Shown here: one piece after another, positions 8,258 through 17,046 of the stretch
Position numbering within the stretch: position 1 is the stretch's first letter
Layout of the letters: every line of letters begins with the position of its first letter
Assembly: GCA_964555935.1 (NCBI GenBank)
Contig: CAZKUN010000047.1
Coordinates: forward strand, 1 to 44,553
Direction: 5' to 3'
DNA length: 44,553 nt
Source of the DNA: CAZKUN01 sp964555935
Lineage (GTDB): Bacteria; Armatimonadota; Zipacnadia; Zipacnadales; VGFC01
The notes under the pieces: model-generated
What the model was told of the DNA's origin: nothing
The model's database searches: none
Seen by the model: the letters and a program-made list of their open reading frames with translations, nothing else
Position numbers and translations under genes: made by a program

Positions 8258-9469
8258 ATGTCCGACAAAGTCAGACTCGGGATCGTCGGTACCGGCGGCA
8301 TCGCCGGCTCCCACCTCAACGGGTACAAGAAGCTGCTCGACGCCGGCTACGACAAGTTTGAGCTTGCCGCGCTGTGTGATACCAACGAGGGCCGTCGCGC
8401 TGAGTTCGCGGCCAAGGTCAAGGACATGTTCGGCTGCGAACCGGCTCTGTTCTCCTCGGTGGAGGAGATGGTCGCCGCGGACGCAGTCCAGGCCGCCGAC
8501 CTCTGCACGCCTCACGCGTTCCATCACACCACCGCTGTTCCGTGCCTCGAGGCCGGCATCGACGTGATGGTCGAGAAGCCCTGCGGCATCACGATCAAGG
8601 CGTCTGACGTCATCATGGAAGCCGCCAACAAGAAGGGGACGCTCGTCGCCGTCGCCGAGCAAGTTCGCCGCGGCATCAAAGCCCGCGCGATGGACTGGGC
8701 CGTGAACGAAGCCAAGATGATCGGCGACATCCGCTTCTGGTCGGTCGTTGGCTTCTCCGCCTGGGATTTCTCGGCGGAGAACTACTCCGAAGCCTACATG
8801 TGGCAGTGGCGCTTGCTGAAGCTCCTCACGGGCGGCGGGATGCTCTTTGATGCCGGCGCGCACTTCGCCGACATGATGCTCCATCTCTTCGGGCCGGTCG
8901 ATGAGGTCTTCGCGTGGACGCACACCTACCAGGATGTCACCATCGACTCGCCCGAACTCGGCGAGCAGAAGATGGACGTTGAGGACACCTGGATGACCAC
9001 CTGGAAGTTCGTCAACGGCATTGTCGGCCAGTACTCCTGGTCCGTGACCGCGCCGGGCGAATCGGTCGCCACGCAGATCTTCTACGGTAGCGAGGGGTCC
9101 GCCACGGACCGGGGGGGCTGGATGCACACGTTCCAGAATGGCGGCGACCTGACGTTCGCCGACGGCACCACGAAGTCGTACGAGGAGATCGAGCCCGAGT
9201 ACAGGGCGCAACTCGATGACGAGACCCGCGAGAAGCTCTTCCCGTGTGGCGTCGAGGACGACATGGCGCTGGAGTGCTGGGACTTTGTCGATTCAGTCAT
9301 CAACCGGCGCAAGCCTGAGATCGACGCCGGCGACACGAAGGTCGCCAAGTCCATCTGCCTGGCGATTTACGAATCCGCTCTCGCCGGCGCGCCAGTCAAA
9401 GTGCAGGACGTCTTCGACGGCAAGGTGAGCGCCTACCAGGATCCGATCAACGAGCACTGGGGCATCTGA
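8258..9469 (+). CDS. Gfo/Idh/MocA family oxidoreductase (cytoplasmic)
   Basis: A 403-residue NAD(P)-dependent sugar/inositol dehydrogenase-type protein. The N-terminal Rossmann fold begins KVRLGIVGTGGIAG (G-x-G-x-x-G). The strand-loop motif VMVEKPCG at 106-108 carries the E-K-P whose lysine acts in catalysis in this family, and the C-terminal alpha/beta domain contains GGGMLFDAGAHFADMMLHLFG with the conserved 'G...D.g.H..D' pattern. I choose ATG 8258 (MSDKVRLG); earlier in-frame codons back to 8195 are not family sequence. A weak AAGGGA lies 13 bases upstream. No export signal is seen, unlike the paralogue at 18376. It stands alone on the plus strand, divergent from the URO-D/sulfatase operon, and ends before a strong hairpin. 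The substrate, probably a glycoside, ketose or inositol, cannot be named. Confidence 0.9.
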   Translation: MSDKVRLGIVGTGGIAGSHLNGYKKLLDAGYDKFELAALCDTNEGRRAEFAAKVKDMFGCEPALFSSVEEMVAADAVQAADLCTPHAFHHTTAVPCLEAGIDVMVEKPCGITIKASDVIMEAANKKGTLVAVAEQVRRGIKARAMDWAVNEAKMIGDIRFWSVVGFSAWDFSAENYSEAYMWQWRLLKLLTGGGMLFDAGAHFADMMLHLFGPVDEVFAWTHTYQDVTIDSPELGEQKMDVEDTWMTTWKFVNGIVGQYSWSVTAPGESVATQIFYGSEGSATDRGGWMHTFQNGGDLTFADGTTKSYEEIEPEYRAQLDDETREKLFPCGVEDDMALECWDFVDSVINRRKPEIDAGDTKVAKSICLAIYESALAGAPVKVQDVFDGKVSAYQDPINEHWGI

Positions 9470-9498
9470 GGCTCTCTCGTCGCTAGCCAGAACCAATC

Positions 9499-9526
9499 GT
9501 GGCGCCGGCCCATCGGCCGGCGCCAC
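9499..9526. terminator. Strong hairpin between convergent genes
   Basis: A perfect 12-bp stem, GTGGCGCCGGCC with loop CATC and its exact complement, lies between two genes that end head to head (9469 on plus, 9545 on minus). There is no clear T-run on either side, so intrinsic termination may be inefficient. The very stable stem in this position still supports a bidirectional terminator or 3'-end stabiliser. Confidence 0.65.
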
Positions 9527-9544
9527 GTGCTGCTTTGTGGTGGT

Positions 9545-11500
9545 TCAGTCTCCCGTCGTCAGGTGGCTGGCCTTCCCCTTCATTGTGTCGAAGATGTCTC
9601 GCTTCATCGCTTCCTGGTCGATCTCGCGTATCACCTTCACGTTGGTCGCCTCGTCCGTCGCACTCCATCGGTAGTCTTCATCCGGCCCACCGACCGTGAC
9701 GTGCTCGAACTCCTTCACCCAGTCCAGGCCGAGGTGTTCGCTGATGATGGCTGAAAGGCACGAGGGATCAAACAGCGGCTTGTTCCTCGCGGGGACGATC
9801 CTCAGCAGGTACTGCCCGAGCGCGTGGTCGGCGTACCAGTCTGCTTGGGTTCGTTTGTCGATCGCGACGCGGGCACCCACTGGCGCAGGCATGATCCATG
9901 TCTCGATGCCGCTACTCGCGACGATGTGCATCGACCAGGGATCGTTGTTGCCGTTGAACTCATGGGTAATTGCATCGCTAGAGCCGCCGAGCCACATCAC
10001 GCGCATCCGATCCTGCAGATCCAGGCCCTCATCGCGCGCTTGCAGGATCGCCGCCGCCGTGTTCGTGCCCGGACCGACCGGCACGACCCAGACGGGATTG
10101 GCCGGTGACGCGCCCCTCGCCGCCGCCAGGATCGCCTCGCTCGCCTCGGTCGGCTCGTATTCGGTGTCGCTCCACACCTTGCTTGCGGGGACCACGAGAC
10201 GTTCATCGGCGCCCCGGTAAACGTCTGGCTGCCGCGAGTCGGGCAGACCGCTTTGGCGCGAGAGTTCCAGCACGTGGATGATCTCGTCGTAGTTGACCTG
10301 TTCCTGCCCGCCGCCGTGGTGGATGCTGTTGACGCCGAGGATGTCGAGTTCGCTGAACACGCCGTACCCGAGGTAGTGCTGGTCGTCCTGCTCGTTCTTC
10401 TGGTCGGTGTCGAGGTGTACTTGAGGGATGCCGAGGGTGCTCTCGTCATGCGCTCGCACGATCGCCATGCACCGGTCCTCGAACTTGCCGTCTGAGACCG
10501 TCAGCGTGACCCGGTGGGTGCCGGGCTCCTTGAAGACGCGTTGCGTCGTGCGGCTCCCGGATGACGTGCCGTCTCCGAAGTCCCAACGCCACGTCTTCGC
10601 CCGTCCGAGCCTCGCCTCGCCCCGAAGCCTCACTGCGTTCCCAACCATCACCGGCCCGTCGAGTGGCTGGATCGAGGCCTCAATCGGCGATCTCACGCGA
10701 ACCGTGTCGGTCACCACGCTCTCATGCTCATCGGTCCCAAACCTAAGGCGCACAACTGCGTGGCCGACCTCGTTGAACACGTGCGCCAGCGTGGGTCCCT
10801 CGCCTCGCTCGTCGCTGCCAGCTCCCTGCTGGATCTCCCAGTCCCACCACGTCATATCCCCCAGCACGGGCTCTGCCTTCAGCGTCACGCCTTGCCCTGC
10901 GGTGATGCGCCCTCCAGGCAGCACGATCCTCGCGTCAATTGGCGGAACGAAGCCCACTATCCACGAGACGTTTTCCTCGCCGCGGAAGTGAATGCTCTTC
11001 AGGGGCGACGTATCGTCCTTGCTGAACAGGCTGACTCTGAACGCATCGATCTCTATGGGTCCCTGTTCCGCGCCGCCCCACTCAAATAGCCCGTCGTCAT
11101 ACCAGCCGCCGATTCCACGCTCCAGCTCATCCCACTCGCCGTTCGCGCGAGTCTCGATCTTCCAGGCCGTGTCCGGTTGCGGCTGGTTGGGGTACGCGCC
11201 GCTCAGGACTATCCCGTTGACCTCCACCGGCTCGTCCCACTCCGCCATCCACCACGCGGGGTCTGCCTCGGTGACCACGCCCAGGTCCGCCCCAAATCCG
11301 ATGCCATATTCGTGCCACTGGGAGTTCCGCATGAACGTGCCCTTGGCGACGTCGTAGATCACGTGATCCGCCGCGCCGCGCGAGCCTTCGTCGTAGCCCT
11401 CGAGGTTCCCCGAGATCTTCGCATCGACAAGCAGGTTCTTCGCCACCGGTTGCCCGTCGCTCGCGCCTGCGACGACCATCAGCAGAACGCCAATCGTCAT
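9545..11500 (-). CDS. Secreted PKD-domain protein with C-terminal nucleoside-hydrolase-like domain
   Basis: 651 residues with a short Sec signal (MTIGVLLMVVAGASDGQP). Residues ~20-175 are a discoidin/galactose-binding-like beta domain (AEWDEPVEVNGIVLSGAYP). Two PKD-type beta-sandwiches follow (~188-270 and ~272-350); the second has the hallmark WRWDFGDGTSSG and EPGTHRVTLTVSDG. From ~358 the protein resembles the inosine/uridine-preferring nucleoside hydrolase fold: VHLDTDQKNEQDDQHYLGYG places D364, D366 and the D372-D373 pair where that family binds Ca2+. It continues with ILGVNSIHHGGG, 'VWVVPVGPGTNTAAAI' and VMWLGGS. It may cleave an N- or O-glycosidic bond of a ribose-like or other sugar outside the cell. 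Domains of this kind annotated DUF1593 occur in secreted proteins, which is an alternative label. RBS GGGGGA is 5 bases before the ATG, and its start overlaps the preceding glycyl-radical gene's stop (ATGA). Confidence 0.8.
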   Translation of the reverse strand: MTIGVLLMVVAGASDGQPVAKNLLVDAKISGNLEGYDEGSRGAADHVIYDVAKGTFMRNSQWHEYGIGFGADLGVVTEADPAWWMAEWDEPVEVNGIVLSGAYPNQPQPDTAWKIETRANGEWDELERGIGGWYDDGLFEWGGAEQGPIEIDAFRVSLFSKDDTSPLKSIHFRGEENVSWIVGFVPPIDARIVLPGGRITAGQGVTLKAEPVLGDMTWWDWEIQQGAGSDERGEGPTLAHVFNEVGHAVVRLRFGTDEHESVVTDTVRVRSPIEASIQPLDGPVMVGNAVRLRGEARLGRAKTWRWDFGDGTSSGSRTTQRVFKEPGTHRVTLTVSDGKFEDRCMAIVRAHDESTLGIPQVHLDTDQKNEQDDQHYLGYGVFSELDILGVNSIHHGGGQEQVNYDEIIHVLELSRQSGLPDSRQPDVYRGADERLVVPASKVWSDTEYEPTEASEAILAAARGASPANPVWVVPVGPGTNTAAAILQARDEGLDLQDRMRVMWLGGSSDAITHEFNGNNDPWSMHIVASSGIETWIMPAPVGARVAIDKRTQADWYADHALGQYLLRIVPARNKPLFDPSCLSAIISEHLGLDWVKEFEHVTVGGPDEDYRWSATDEATNVKVIREIDQEAMKRDIFDTMKGKASHLTTGD

Positions 11501-13662
11501 CTTGGTCCCCCGCCTTCAAGCAGTTGCTGAGTGCGTTGGATGATCATGTCCTGCCACTCCTTGTTGAGCGTTGCGAACCGCGCCGACCAGCCCGATATCC
11601 GCACCGACAGATTCGGGTACCTCTCCGGGTGCTCCTGCGCGTCCTTGAGCATCTCCGAATCGACCACATCGACCTGCAGATAGAAGCCGCCCAACTCAAC
11701 GAACGTCCGGAGGATGCCCACCATCGCCTCCAGCCCGCTCTCGCCCTTCACGCTCGCGGGGTGGAGCTTGAGTTCGAGCGTCGCGCCGTTAGGCGTCCGC
11801 GTGAAGTCCTGCTTGCAGTAGCTCTTTACCACCGCCGTCGGCCCCTCGCGGTCCGTGCCTGGGGATGGGCTGAAGTTCGTTGCCAGCACAGCGCCTCGGT
11901 GATGGCCGTCGGGGGATGCGCTCCGCCCGCCATCCTCCTCGTTGGCCCACGCGATCTCGCGCCCGAAGGTGCTGATGCCGCATGGTCGCTTGACACCGTT
12001 GCGCTCAGGCACGCGCCACACGAGGTCGGTGTAATCGGCGAACACGCGTTGCATCATCGCGTCCGCCTCGGGATGATCGTTCCCGTAGAACGCGAACCGA
12101 TTCAGGATCATCTTCCGCAGTGATTCCTGCCCCTCCCAGTCTCCGCGCAGGATCTCGATCAACTCCGCCAGCGTCAACTCCCGGTCGTCGTACACCAGCG
12201 CCTTGAGCACGAGCAGGCTGTTAGCCACGTTCGCCAGCCCGCCCGCGTGAGGAGCGAGGGCGTTATACCTGGCGCCGCGATCGTAGTACCCGCGCCCGCG
12301 CTCGATGCAGTCCTCCACCAGCAGCGAGATGAGCGGTGCCGGGTGGCCGTGATTCCCCCAGTTGTCGCACTGCTCGTGGTGCCAGTCGACGTGCTGCCGT
12401 AGGCACCCAACATACGCGAGGTATAGCTCCTCGAAGTCGGCAAACTCGGGCGCGGATTCATCAGATCCCAGCCCCAGCACCTCATGCAGCAGCGCCAGCG
12501 CGTCGAAGGGCGTGTACCCAAACTGCGTCCGCCCGGGGATCAGGACTTCCCAGCAACCGTCGTTGGTGAACGTCCGCGCTTCCGCGATCTCGTACCCGAA
12601 CTTCACGAGCCCCTCAAGCACTATGTCCTCGTTGTAGATCGCGACGATGCCCCCGCCTTGTCGCTGGACTTCGGCGATCTTCCGGAAGAGCCTGTCCGGC
12701 GTCTGCGCGTTGACGCGAACCGCGATGGGGTAGTCGCTGATGTGCAGTTCCTCGACGACGTCGAGGATGAGGTAGGTCACCTCGTTCGTGATATCTTCGC
12801 CCGATGCGTTGACCCCTGACAGCAGCACGTTCTGGTAGTGCTGCGCGTCGCCGGAGCCTCCGAAATCCGAAGCGCCGGTCCACTCGCAGCCCTTGATCCA
12901 CAGGTGCGCGACCAGTTCTCGCGCCTGATCCCGCGTGACCCGCCCGGCACTGAGGTCGCGGCTCAGATAGGGCCCGAGCATTTCGTCGACCCGGCCGATC
13001 CCCGGCCAGTTCCCCATCAGCCGCTGGAACGCGAACATGGACCACAGCGACTGCACCGCATCCCGGAACGACTCGGGTTCACCCTCCGGGACCCGCGTCA
13101 GCGAATCCCGAACGGTCTCGTAATTCGCTCGGTCTTCGCCTGCCGAGTCGTCGACCAGTTCATCCAACAGCTCCACATGTCTCCGCCGCCAGGTCTCGGC
13201 GGCTTCGAGGCATAGGCGCATGCCCTCCAGGAGGTCCGCGCCCCTCTCGTCGAGATCGCCGCGCGCGATGCGCTCTGCTACCTGCTCTCTAAGCGCTCGG
13301 CACCCCGTCGGAAGCACTCGATGGAAGCCCAGCGTCGTGTGGCTCACGCTCTGGATGTCAGCGACCGGCACGATGTGACGCGCGGCCTCGAGCAGCGTCG
13401 CGGAGCCAACGATGAGTTCGCCCGGCAGGATGCGCAGCGGCGCCCTCTCGGCCACAAGCATCGCCGCATGACCAAGCCGCGTGTTGGGGCCGACGTCGCC
13501 CAGGGCACCCTCATCAAGCGCGAAATCGGCGTTCTGCATGGCCAGCCCGTGCTCGCCTGATATCGCCCTGGCCGCCAGCTCATGCGTCGCGTCACTGAGC
13601 CTCGCCGGCGCCATGGGCCGCCATGAGTTCAGCCACTCTCTCGCGCTCCCTGTCGTGGCCAT
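11497..13662 (-). CDS. Glycyl radical enzyme of unknown substrate (pyruvate formate-lyase family)
   Basis: 721 residues. ATG 13662 is preferred over the adjacent ATG 13665 because GGAGG then sits 5 bases upstream. The C-terminal glycyl radical motif is RISGWSARF with the radical Gly near residue 691. The active-site cysteine lies in TNDGCWEVL at C370, with Glu two residues later (E372). This C-x-E arrangement is seen in dehydratase/lyase members such as glycerol dehydratase and choline trimethylamine-lyase, and differs from pyruvate formate-lyase, which uses two adjacent Cys. Other family features include GNWPGIGRVDEMLGPYL, GASDFGGSGDAQHYQN and HAGGLANVANSL. It is cytoplasmic and oxygen-sensitive by nature, and needs a radical-SAM activase that is not in this window. 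Its stop overlaps the next gene's start. A dehydration or C-X cleavage of a sugar-derived polyol is a plausible guess only. Confidence 0.9.
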   Translation of the reverse strand: MATTGSAREWLNSWRPMAPARLSDATHELAARAISGEHGLAMQNADFALDEGALGDVGPNTRLGHAAMLVAERAPLRILPGELIVGSATLLEAARHIVPVADIQSVSHTTLGFHRVLPTGCRALREQVAERIARGDLDERGADLLEGMRLCLEAAETWRRRHVELLDELVDDSAGEDRANYETVRDSLTRVPEGEPESFRDAVQSLWSMFAFQRLMGNWPGIGRVDEMLGPYLSRDLSAGRVTRDQARELVAHLWIKGCEWTGASDFGGSGDAQHYQNVLLSGVNASGEDITNEVTYLILDVVEELHISDYPIAVRVNAQTPDRLFRKIAEVQRQGGGIVAIYNEDIVLEGLVKFGYEIAEARTFTNDGCWEVLIPGRTQFGYTPFDALALLHEVLGLGSDESAPEFADFEELYLAYVGCLRQHVDWHHEQCDNWGNHGHPAPLISLLVEDCIERGRGYYDRGARYNALAPHAGGLANVANSLLVLKALVYDDRELTLAELIEILRGDWEGQESLRKMILNRFAFYGNDHPEADAMMQRVFADYTDLVWRVPERNGVKRPCGISTFGREIAWANEEDGGRSASPDGHHRGAVLATNFSPSPGTDREGPTAVVKSYCKQDFTRTPNGATLELKLHPASVKGESGLEAMVGILRTFVELGGFYLQVDVVDSEMLKDAQEHPERYPNLSVRISGWSARFATLNKEWQDMIIQRTQQLLEGGGPR

Positions 13663-13680
13663 CATTGCCTCCGTCCCTCG

Positions 13681-15921
13681 TCACTCATTCCCACCGTCGA
13701 ACTCCAACATCAGCGCGCCCAGGCCGGGAACGCTCAACGTCTCCATGTCACTCACGGGCATCTCACCCGCCGCATCGCCATTGAGGTAGACACGCGCCAC
13801 CGCATCCGCGTCCGGGGTCCATTCCGCAGTCTCCGGGGCAAAGGTGAAGCTCACCGGATCGCGCGTCGTGTTCGCGAAGAAGAACGCGACGTCTCCCTGC
13901 GCGTTCATCCACGCGGAGTGCAGCACCGCCTCCTCGCTCACCGTCTCGCTGATCCGTTCTTTGCCGACGGTCCGAACGCGTGGATACTCGGCGAGCGGCG
14001 TGTCGATGTCCATCGGCTGGAGCATCTCGCCGCTTACGAGGTAACTGCGCCCCGACCCGTCGCGCGTGCGGACGGCGTTGCGGAGTTGCTCCACCTGGTG
14101 CGCGTCGCATTTATCGGGAGTGGGGAAGCGGTCGCCCTCTTCGTACGTGTTGAGAACCTGCCACTCGGTCATCTGCATGGCGAGTCCCGCGCCGCTGACG
14201 AACGCCTTCGCGTTACGCAGAATGGTGAAGTCGTCCGGCTGAGTTGAATACCGGATGTCGAAGTTGGTGCTCGGGATGATCGGGTGGTAGGCGTAGTAGA
14301 ACGCCGGCACCACGCGCGACCCAGGCCCGATTCCCGGCCAGTGGTTCACGTGGTTCGCGCGGCTGCAGTAGGTGTCCAGATGCTGCACGTACAGCTCGCC
14401 CGGGTCCTCCATCGAGAGCCCGAAGTTTGGGTTGATCTTCCGGCCCTCGTCGCGCGTGATCCGCATCAACTCCTGGATCGACTCCACCATCCACGGGCCA
14501 TAGCCAGGGGGGTGATCGTGCTCCATGCTGTAGCACGGCTGGCACACGCCGCCGTTCATCTGATCGAACTCGAACAGGTCAAACCCCGCCTCCGCGAGCG
14601 CGCGCGCCGTTGTTCGGAAATGCTCCTTCGCGAAGTCCGTCGCCGGGCAGATGAACGCGCAGTCACCGTCCCACGTAGCGCCTGCTTCCCGCGTGAAGAC
14701 CTCTCCATCTCGCCCGACAGCGCAGACATCCTGCCCGTTCTCAAGCCAATCCTCTTCCGCGTCGTAGGCCAGGATATTGTAGTGGGGCGTGTGGAACGCC
14801 TCGCGCTTGTACATCCACTTCAACCCCGCCACCATCGCCTGGTTATGCACTCCGTCCGCGTGGAGCTTCCCGAGCACGTCCTGGATCTTCTCCACGGAGG
14901 GGAAGAGCGGGAAATACCGTGGCGACGTGTAGCACCCGCCCGCCTCGAAGTTACGCGTCTCGACCATCACGCTGTCTGCGCCGATGGCCTCTTTCCAGAT
15001 CCGCACGTGCTCGTTGGCCCGTTCGAGGGGGATGAAGTAGTCGCCATTACCCATCGGGCGCCAATCCAGCGACAGCACTGTTGGTGACTCCGAGATCCAC
15101 TGCGCGGGCGCCAGGTCGCCCGTCTTGGGCTGGGCCCACCATTGCTCGCGCGCCCACTCGCGGTAGTCCTGGGCGGCATTCATCCACGATCCCGCGCACT
15201 TGCGGAGAGAGAACCACGGACTGTTGTAGTCCTCGCCCGGCAAGTACGGCCGACGCAGCCATGCGGCCATGTCAACCAGGCCCTCGGCGAGCGAGGCGCC
15301 CATCATCTTCGGCCCGGCATCCGTGTCCTCACAGATGATGCTCAGCCCCAGCGTCTCATCGAAGTGAGCCCAGAACTGCATCGACGCGCTGCCGGGGTAC
15401 TCGCGCCGGTGCCACGTTTGCCGCTCCATCCCCTCGGCCCTGACGAGACAGCCGTCGCCGCCGGGAATAAACAGGCGATCGTCCTCCACACTCTCGCCCA
15501 GCGGGCGCGCCATCTCGATCTTCGGGAACACGACATAATCGATGATGGCGTCTGAATCGTTCGTCACGTCGATCTTCATCCGCAGTTCGCGGGACTCAGG
15601 GCTCGCCATCACGGTGACCACGGCGCTGATGCCGTCGGCCACGTTAGAGTACTCAATCCGCACCGTGTCGCCGTCGACATCCGCCGCGACGGCCTCGGCG
15701 CCGCTGCTGTCGTTCCAGACCTGCCCGCCGTCATCGCCGGCAGACTGGATCTGGAAGACCGGACAGCTCCCGGGCCTCAGTAGTGGCTCGCCCGTCGCCC
15801 CGTCCTCAAGCGACAGGAAGCTGCCCGTCTCGGAGTCGATCACGAGCTTCAGCTCCGAACTCGCGATCTCCACCGGCTCGGCACCGGCCACCATGGTCAT
15901 CATCAGCAGCAGTTGCAGCAT
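13681..15921 (-). CDS. Secreted glycoside-hydrolase-like protein (DUF6259-type)
   Basis: 746 residues, with a Sec signal MLQLLLMMTMVAGAEP and RBS GGGAG 6 bases before the ATG at 15921. The N-terminal ~250 residues form a beta-supersandwich (SSELKLVIDSETGSFLSL, then SPESRELRMKIDVTN). Next comes a TIM-barrel-like region with 'VMVETRNFEAGG', 'YFPLFPSVEKIQDVL', VAGLKWMYKREAF, then FDLFEFDQMNGG and NFGLSMEDPGELY, whose acidic residues are candidate catalytic groups. A C-terminal beta domain follows (AFFFANTTRDPVSFTF). The architecture fits the DUF6259/GH36-like group, so glycan hydrolysis outside the cytoplasm is likely; the sugar is unknown and I have not verified the family by search. It is the first gene of a three-gene minus-strand operon, with 15 bases between its stop and the glycyl radical enzyme's ATG. 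Confidence 0.75.
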   Translation of the reverse strand: MLQLLLMMTMVAGAEPVEIASSELKLVIDSETGSFLSLEDGATGEPLLRPGSCPVFQIQSAGDDGGQVWNDSSGAEAVAADVDGDTVRIEYSNVADGISAVVTVMASPESRELRMKIDVTNDSDAIIDYVVFPKIEMARPLGESVEDDRLFIPGGDGCLVRAEGMERQTWHRREYPGSASMQFWAHFDETLGLSIICEDTDAGPKMMGASLAEGLVDMAAWLRRPYLPGEDYNSPWFSLRKCAGSWMNAAQDYREWAREQWWAQPKTGDLAPAQWISESPTVLSLDWRPMGNGDYFIPLERANEHVRIWKEAIGADSVMVETRNFEAGGCYTSPRYFPLFPSVEKIQDVLGKLHADGVHNQAMVAGLKWMYKREAFHTPHYNILAYDAEEDWLENGQDVCAVGRDGEVFTREAGATWDGDCAFICPATDFAKEHFRTTARALAEAGFDLFEFDQMNGGVCQPCYSMEHDHPPGYGPWMVESIQELMRITRDEGRKINPNFGLSMEDPGELYVQHLDTYCSRANHVNHWPGIGPGSRVVPAFYYAYHPIIPSTNFDIRYSTQPDDFTILRNAKAFVSGAGLAMQMTEWQVLNTYEEGDRFPTPDKCDAHQVEQLRNAVRTRDGSGRSYLVSGEMLQPMDIDTPLAEYPRVRTVGKERISETVSEEAVLHSAWMNAQGDVAFFFANTTRDPVSFTFAPETAEWTPDADAVARVYLNGDAAGEMPVSDMETLSVPGLGALMLEFDGGNE

Positions 15922-16071
15922 CGCGTTCTCCCGTCCGGCAAAGCAGTCCCGTTACTTTCCGCGAAACTCGCTCGACTCCTCGACAGACGCTCGCCTCGAC
16001 GAACAAGGTCCGTGCCCGCGTCGCGCGAATAGTACTGTCCTCAGACCAACGCTCAACCGTGGGGAGGCCTC

Positions 16072-16992
16072 ATGGACCGGCGCAACTTCGTGAAAGCAGC
16101 GGCGACGGCGGGTGTGGGCCTCGCCGCCGTCAACCAATCGATACCCATCCTCGCCCAGGAGGCAGCAATGCCCACGCATCAGTTCAAGCTCAAGTACGCG
16201 CCCCACTTCGGTATGGTCCAGCACCACGCGGGCAGCGACCCGATCGACCAGCTCAAGTTCATGGCCGACACCGGCTTCACCGCGCTCGAGGACAACGGGA
16301 TGAAAGGCCGCGATGTTGCGCTCCAGGAAGCCATTGCCGCCGAGATGCAGCGCCTGGAGATGACCATGGGAGTCTTCGTCGCCACCGGCGACTTCGGCAA
16401 CCCCACCTTCGCGTCCGGCAAGCAGGAGTTCATCGACAGCACGCTTCAGGACATGCGCGATTCGGTCGAGGTCGCCAAGCGCGTCAACGCGACGTGGTGC
16501 ACGGTCGTGCCGGGCTCGGTCGACCAGGGCTTGGAACCCGACTACCAGACCGCCAACTGCATCGACCTGCTGAAGCGGTGCGCCGAGATCTGCGAGCCGT
16601 CCGGGCTGATCATGGTGCTTGAGCCACTCAACTGGTACGCGAATCACCCCGGCCTGTTCCTGACCGGAATCCCACAGGCGTACCAGATCTGCCGCGCCGT
16701 CGGCAGCCCGTCCTGCAAAATCCTCGACGACCTTTACCATCAGCAGGTCACCGAGGGCAACCTTATCCCCAACATCGATCGCGCCTGGAGCGAGATCGCG
16801 TACTTCCAGGTCGGCGACAACCCCGGCCGCAAAGAGCCGGGCACCGGTGAGATCAACTACCGCAACGTCTTCAAGCACATTGCCGACAAAGGCTTCGAGG
16901 GCATCGTTGGCATGGAGCACGGCTTGAGCGAGGGCGGCAAAGAGGGCGAGCAGAAGCTCATCGACGCATACGTCTCAGCCGACAGTTTCTAA
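16072..16992 (+). CDS. Tat-exported hydroxypyruvate isomerase-like TIM-barrel protein
   Basis: 306 residues. The start MDRRNFVKAAATAGVGLAAV is a twin-arginine signal; GGAGG lies 4 bases before the ATG. The rest is a xylose-isomerase-like TIM barrel closest in pattern to hydroxypyruvate isomerase (Hyi/OtnI): 'IMVLEPLNWYANHPG' with E184, CKILDDLYHQQ with D219 and H223, 'IAYFQVGDNPGRKEPGTGEINY' in two parts, and GIVGMEHG with E282. These match the metal/base residues of the family. Export is unusual for Hyi itself, which is cytoplasmic, so this member probably acts on an extracytoplasmic keto-sugar or oxidised glycoside. It heads a plus-strand run: isomerase, aminotransferase (54 bases later), Tat oxidoreductase, sulfotransferase. 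IolI-like inosose isomerase is an alternative. Confidence 0.87.
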   Translation: MDRRNFVKAAATAGVGLAAVNQSIPILAQEAAMPTHQFKLKYAPHFGMVQHHAGSDPIDQLKFMADTGFTALEDNGMKGRDVALQEAIAAEMQRLEMTMGVFVATGDFGNPTFASGKQEFIDSTLQDMRDSVEVAKRVNATWCTVVPGSVDQGLEPDYQTANCIDLLKRCAEICEPSGLIMVLEPLNWYANHPGLFLTGIPQAYQICRAVGSPSCKILDDLYHQQVTEGNLIPNIDRAWSEIAYFQVGDNPGRKEPGTGEINYRNVFKHIADKGFEGIVGMEHGLSEGGKEGEQKLIDAYVSADSF

Positions 16993-17046
16993 CCGATCAC
17001 GCCGAAGGCACGCGCCTTGGGCAAGACGCTTCTTGGGGGTTCTCTG

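Noticed and set aside
14284..15087. Plus-strand open frame inside the DUF6259-type gene
   Set aside because: Antisense shadow without motifs.
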